Shown in pieces: positions 60,750 through 64,000 of a stretch of DNA of 64,000 bases. Every line of letters begins with the position of its first letter. Within the stretch, counting starts at the first letter, position 1. Origin of the DNA: UBA9732 sp963599445 (GTDB lineage: Bacteria; Spirochaetota; Spirochaetia; Sphaerochaetales; Sphaerochaetaceae); assembly GCA_963599445.1 (NCBI GenBank), contig CAVBWZ010000008.1, positions 1 to 64,000 of the forward strand, read 5' to 3'. The notes under the pieces are model-generated. The model ran no database searches. It worked only from the letters and a program-made list of their open reading frames with translations, and was not told the DNA's origin. The position numbers and the translations under genes are program-made.

Positions 60750-61199
60750 ATGGGTATTGGATCAATTGGTTTGGTTTTGGCTTTTGCACTTTCCGCACTT
60801 GGATCGGCATTTGGAGTAGGCTGTGCAGCCCTTGCTGCAGTTGGTGGATGGAAGAAGTGCTATGCAAACGGCAAGCCTGCTGCATTCATGATGGTTGGTT
60901 TTGCGGGTGCTCCTCTCACACAGACAATCTACGGCTTCCTTCTCATGAACTTCATAACGAACGCCATGAAGGCTGGAATCCCAGATGTCTTCGCTCTCTG
61001 CGTCGGTATCTTTGGCGGTCTTGTAATTGGCCTCTCAGCATACCTTCAGGGAAGATGTTCGGCATCCGCCTGTGACGCTCTTGCAGAAACTGGAAAGGGT
61101 ACTGCAAACTACCTCATCGTCATTGGTATCATTGAGACGGTCGCTCTGTTCACGCTCGTGTTCAACCTCCTCTTGCTGAACTCCGTGGCTGCATTCTGA
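60750..61199 (+). CDS. atpK: V-type ATP synthase subunit K (rotor proteolipid)
   Basis: 149 residues, four helices in two hairpins: the duplicated V-type c-subunit. Residues at the ion site can be aligned with the Na+-binding NtpK of Enterococcus hirae: Thr57-Gln58 in APLTQTIYG, Gln100 in YLQGRCS and the essential Glu129 in GIIETVALF. The Gln100-Glu129 spacing of 29 equals that of NtpK (Gln110-Glu139). This supports a Na+-coupled enzyme (inference). Only one carboxylate per four helices, as in other V-types. A terminator follows. Confidence 0.93.
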   Translation: MGIGSIGLVLAFALSALGSAFGVGCAALAAVGGWKKCYANGKPAAFMMVGFAGAPLTQTIYGFLLMNFITNAMKAGIPDVFALCVGIFGGLVIGLSAYLQGRCSASACDALAETGKGTANYLIVIGIIETVALFTLVFNLLLLNSVAAF

Positions 61200-61215
61200 T
61201 TCAAGTTTGATGCGA

Positions 61216-61250
61216 ATCCCGGTTTTGCTGTTGCAAACCGGGATTTTTCT
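61216..61250 (+). terminator. Terminator of the V-ATPase operon
   Basis: ATCCCGGTTT (61216-61225) and AAACCGGGAT (61235-61244) form a perfect 10-bp stem followed by TTTTTCT. Confidence 0.85.
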
Positions 61251-61309
61251 GTTATACTTTGTCTTGTATTTTACTCCTGTTTTGGGGGAATAATCTTGGA
61301 GGATAGAAA

Positions 61310-62482
61310 ATGAAGAAAGCATTGTTCGTTCTTATGGTTCTCTGCCTTTCCTTCTCTGTCTTTGCACAGGGCGCTCAGGAAGCACAGGCTCAGGAAACCT
61401 ACGCAATCGCTATGATCACCGACTACGGTGATATCACAGACCAGTCTTTCAACCAGACGACATACGAAGCATGTAAGGCTTATGCTGAGGCCCATGGTCT
61501 TCAGTTCAAGTACTACAAGCCAGCTGGTGACAACACGGCAGACCGTGTCGCAATGGTCGACCAGGCTGTTGGCGAAGGCTACAACATCATCGTCATGCCA
61601 GGCTACGCATTCGCAGAGACAGTCGTTCAGGCAGCACCTCAGAACAAGGACGTGAAGTTCATCGCCCTCGACGTCGCTCTTGGTGACCTCCTTGGTGCAG
61701 CTGTCGGCGCATCCTACGACTACAATCCAGCAAACTGGAACCTCGCTGACTACGTAGACCTCAGCAACGCATACTGCATCGTATACCAGGAAGAGATCGC
61801 CGGTTACCTTGCTGGATATGCAACAGTGTCCCTTGGCTACACAGAGCTTGGCTTCTGCGGTGGTATGGCTGTTCCAGCAGTCGTCCGCTACGGCTATGGC
61901 TTCGTACAGGGTGCTGAAGCTGCAGCTGCAAAGCTTGGCAAGACAGGAACCATCCAGTACTCATATGCAAACCAGTTCTTCGGTGATGCAGACATCACTG
62001 CAGCAATGGATGCAATGTACAAGAACGGTGCTCAGGTCGTATTCGCCTGCGGTGGTGGTGTCTACACATCAGTCTCCGAGGCAGCTGTCAAGGTCAACGG
62101 CAAGGTTGTTGGTGTCGACGTAGACCAGAAGCCTATCATCGATGGCCTCTATGGTGCAGACCTCACAGTCACATCCGCAATGAAGGGTCTCTATGCTTCT
62201 ACACAGGCATCTCTCAAGACCATCGTTGAGGACAATGCATGGAATACGATTGCCGGTCAGATTGGAAACCTCGGCCTTGTCTCCGGTACGGACGTCGAGT
62301 CCAACTTCGTTGGAATCCCAATGGAAGGCACAGAGTGGTCCGATTCCTTCACAAAGGCTGACTACACAGCTCTCGTGAACGACATCTACACTGGCAAGAT
62401 CGTCATCTCCAATGACACAACCGTTTCAGTTGACACATTCGCTGGTGCACTTGCTATCAAGGATCTTGGCAACATCAAGTAA
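61310..62482 (+). CDS. BMP/PnrA-family ABC transporter substrate-binding protein
   Basis: 390 residues. Signal peptide 1-19 (ending VFAQG). The mature protein has the BMP fold: AMITDYGDITDQSFNQTTYEA (the D-x-x-F-N ligand segment), AVGEGYNIIVMPGYAFAE, ELGFCGGMAVPAVVRYGYGFVQGAEA, ACGGGVYTSVSEAAV and GVDVDQKP. Family members bind purine nucleosides (PnrA/TmpC) or similar. There is no Cys at the cleavage site, unlike the lipoproteins TmpC/BmpA. Very regular codon use suggests high expression. The gene is followed by a terminator and then the ABC ATPase. Confidence 0.9.
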   Translation: MKKALFVLMVLCLSFSVFAQGAQEAQAQETYAIAMITDYGDITDQSFNQTTYEACKAYAEAHGLQFKYYKPAGDNTADRVAMVDQAVGEGYNIIVMPGYAFAETVVQAAPQNKDVKFIALDVALGDLLGAAVGASYDYNPANWNLADYVDLSNAYCIVYQEEIAGYLAGYATVSLGYTELGFCGGMAVPAVVRYGYGFVQGAEAAAAKLGKTGTIQYSYANQFFGDADITAAMDAMYKNGAQVVFACGGGVYTSVSEAAVKVNGKVVGVDVDQKPIIDGLYGADLTVTSAMKGLYASTQASLKTIVEDNAWNTIAGQIGNLGLVSGTDVESNFVGIPMEGTEWSDSFTKADYTALVNDIYTGKIVISNDTTVSVDTFAGALAIKDLGNIK

Positions 62483-62503
62483 TTTTGATTGGAATTATTC
62501 CAC

Positions 62504-62534
62504 GGACCATCGAAAGGTGGTCCATTTTTTTTCG
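62504..62534 (+). terminator. Partial terminator between binding protein and ATPase genes
   Basis: GGACCA/TGGTCC stem followed by eight Ts. A separate promoter follows, so the two genes need not be cotranscribed. Confidence 0.75.
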
Positions 62535-62542
62535 TTTTCTTA

Positions 62543-62571
62543 TTGTGATTGGTGATGATGTGTTCTAAAAT
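62543..62571 (+). promoter_or_regulatory. Promoter of the BMP-type ABC ATPase gene
   Basis: TTGTGA (62543-62548), 17 bp, TAAAAT (62566-62571). The leader of about 73 bases contains a hairpin TGGGTG/CACCCA flanked by AGTC/GGACT. Confidence 0.5.
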
Positions 62572-62650
62572 TGACTAGAATGGCTTGAGTCTTTCTTTGG
62601 GTGTGAGGAAATCCACCCATTTCGAAGGACTAGATAAAAGGAGGCATACA

Positions 62651-64000
62651 TTGGCAGAACAGTATGCGATTGAAATGCTGAACATCACCAAGCGCTTTCC
62701 AGGGATAGTCGCCAACGACAACATAACCCTGCAGCTTAGAAAAGGTGAGATTCATGCACTCCTAGGCGAGAACGGAGCAGGTAAGTCCACACTCATGAGT
62801 GTCCTGTTCGGTCTTTATCAGCCTGAGGAAGGGGTTATCAAGAAGGATGGCGTCGAAGTCCAGATAAAGGATCCAAACGATGCAAACGCCCTTGGTATTG
62901 GAATGGTGCACCAGCACTTCAAACTTGTCGAATGCTTCAGTGTACTCGACAACATAATCCTTGGCGTGGAGCCTACGAACCATGGTTTTCTCCAGAAGGA
63001 CGTCGCTCGCAAGAAGGTGCTTGCTTTGTCCGAGAAATACGGACTCAAGGTCGAGCCCGATGCCAAGATAGAGGACATAACCGTTGGAATGCAGCAGAGG
63101 ACCGAGATCCTCAAGATGCTGTACCGCGACAACGAAATCCTCATATTCGACGAGCCTACAGCAGTTCTGACCCCTCAGGAAATCACGGAACTCATGCAGA
63201 TCATGAAGAACCTTGCCGCAGAAGGCAAGTCCATACTCTTCATATCCCACAAGCTTGCGGAGATCATGGCTGTATCCGACCGCTGCACCGTTCTCAGAAA
63301 GGGAAAATGCATTGGAACCGTAGAGACGGCCAAGACCAACATAGAGGAGCTCTCTGCAATGATGGTTGGCCGCAATGTCAACTTCCATGTAGAGAAGAAG
63401 CCCATGACACCTGGCGATGTCGTCCTTGAGATAGACAACATGACCGTTGCTTCAAAGATACACAAGAACAACGCAGTCAAGGATGTATCGCTTAAGGTGA
63501 GAAGAGGGGAGATTGTCTGTATTGCAGGTATAGACGGCAACGGACAGACGGAGTTTGTACACGGTCTTTCAGGTCTCGACCCTCTTGTTTCTGGAAGGAT
63601 ACTGCTTGAGGGGAAGGATGTCTCAAAGTCTTCCATTAGACAGAAGAGCATTCTTGGTATGAGCCATATTCCGGAGGACAGACACAAGCATGGCCTTGTC
63701 CTTGACTACAGCCTTGAAGACAACCTTGTTCTACAGACGTACTTCACTGATGAGTTTACGGACAAATTCGGATTTCTAAAGCGTGATGCAATAAGGAATT
63801 ATGCTGAGAAGATCATAGAAGAGTACGATGTTCGCAGCGGGCAGGGTCCAATAACCATAGCCCGTTCCATGAGTGGAGGAAACCAGCAGAAGGCAATCGT
63901 AGGTCGAGAGATTGAAAAGGCTCCGGAACTTCTGATAGCCGTTCAGCCAACTAGAGGCTTGGACGTAGGTGCCATAGAGTATATCCACAAACAGCTCGTC
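62651..64000 (+). CDS. Nucleoside/sugar ABC importer ATP-binding protein (two-domain), partial at window end
   Basis: The gene runs off the window (450 codons seen). It starts at TTG 62651 with AAAGGAGG 6 bases upstream. Domain 1: Walker A GENGAGKST, a degenerate signature ITVGMQQR typical of this family, and Walker B LIFDEPTAVL. Domain 2 has CIAGIDGNGQTEF (an altered P-loop), signature MSGGNQQK and an RGLDVG segment. The order and the preceding BMP protein identify the NupA/YufO type, importing nucleosides or sugars. The two permease genes presumably follow. Confidence 0.88.
   Translation, partial: MAEQYAIEMLNITKRFPGIVANDNITLQLRKGEIHALLGENGAGKSTLMSVLFGLYQPEEGVIKKDGVEVQIKDPNDANALGIGMVHQHFKLVECFSVLDNIILGVEPTNHGFLQKDVARKKVLALSEKYGLKVEPDAKIEDITVGMQQRTEILKMLYRDNEILIFDEPTAVLTPQEITELMQIMKNLAAEGKSILFISHKLAEIMAVSDRCTVLRKGKCIGTVETAKTNIEELSAMMVGRNVNFHVEKKPMTPGDVVLEIDNMTVASKIHKNNAVKDVSLKVRRGEIVCIAGIDGNGQTEFVHGLSGLDPLVSGRILLEGKDVSKSSIRQKSILGMSHIPEDRHKHGLVLDYSLEDNLVLQTYFTDEFTDKFGFLKRDAIRNYAEKIIEEYDVRSGQGPITIARSMSGGNQQKAIVGREIEKAPELLIAVQPTRGLDVGAIEYIHKQLV

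Noticed and set aside
62572..62650. Purine riboswitch in the leader of the nucleoside/sugar importer ATPase
   Set aside because: A TGGGTG/CACCCA hairpin is present, but there is no three-way junction or conserved purine-aptamer core.

Overview
The window looks like a host-associated (gut-type) spirochaete of the Treponema/Sphaerochaeta kind. The evidence is a V-type ATPase operon in spirochaetal order (E, DUF2764, A, B, D, I, K), a BMP/PnrA-type binding protein with its ABC ATPase, many lipoproteins with loose spirochaetal lipoboxes, FtsX-type ABC export genes beside a LolA-like protein and a beta-barrel, InlB/BspA-type surface repeats, and a stand-alone TrpB2 suited to scavenging indole. This is inferred from gene content and not from a database match. 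Neither the tmRNA nor the tRNA encodes its 3' CCA.

Layout. 1-3000: accessory DNA with an AAA ATPase, a frameshifted partner gene, an Rpn-type nuclease and two decayed copies of a small toxin/antisense-RNA module. 3200-11500: a five-gene LolCDE-like export operon, a PAP2 phosphatase and a second ABC exporter. 11570-14714: a TrpXYZ-like amino-acid ABC importer on the minus strand, behind a Tyr/Phe-rich leader peptide and an attenuator. 14789-19520: ribokinase-like kinase, ZIP transporter, AlbA_2 regulator and a MATE exporter with a structured, terminator-bearing leader. 19560-25000: an accessory island with a lipoprotein under a promoter that carries a G9 tract, tmRNA, an intact holin-like toxin with its antisense RNA, an unknown membrane protein, a Fic-like protein, a methyltransferase with an antitoxin-like tail, and a LysR fragment. 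25000-36500: TrpB2, FGGY kinase, SmpB, a PEGA/FGE protein, then lepB-hemW and yebC-ruvCAB-queA. 36570-45500: a surface-protein zone (5'-nucleotidase fused to a Cys-phosphatase, an InlB/BspA lipoprotein with a G8 tract, a Cys-rich lipoprotein with a G9 tract) and a DUF4143 ATPase behind four 23-bp repeats. 45600-52400: tRNA-Val, the yggS-rluD-rsgA-mutS2 operon and uridine phosphorylase. 52680-64000: an orphan pair, the V-ATPase operon, and the start of a BMP-type nucleoside/sugar importer.

The most notable signals are regulatory: (i) apparent ribosome-mediated attenuation by a Tyr/Phe leader peptide, with a terminator arm that copies the leader's own ribosome-binding region; (ii) three poly-G tracts of 8-9 bases, all at lipoprotein genes, one filling the 17-bp promoter spacer; (iii) a type I toxin/antitoxin RNA family with three copies in different states of decay; (iv) a group of promoters placed so that transcription would begin at the start codon (leaderless mRNAs); (v) a dispersed family of repeats with a 10-bp period in gene-end spacers. 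All promoters and RNA structures were read by eye, with no folding or search software.
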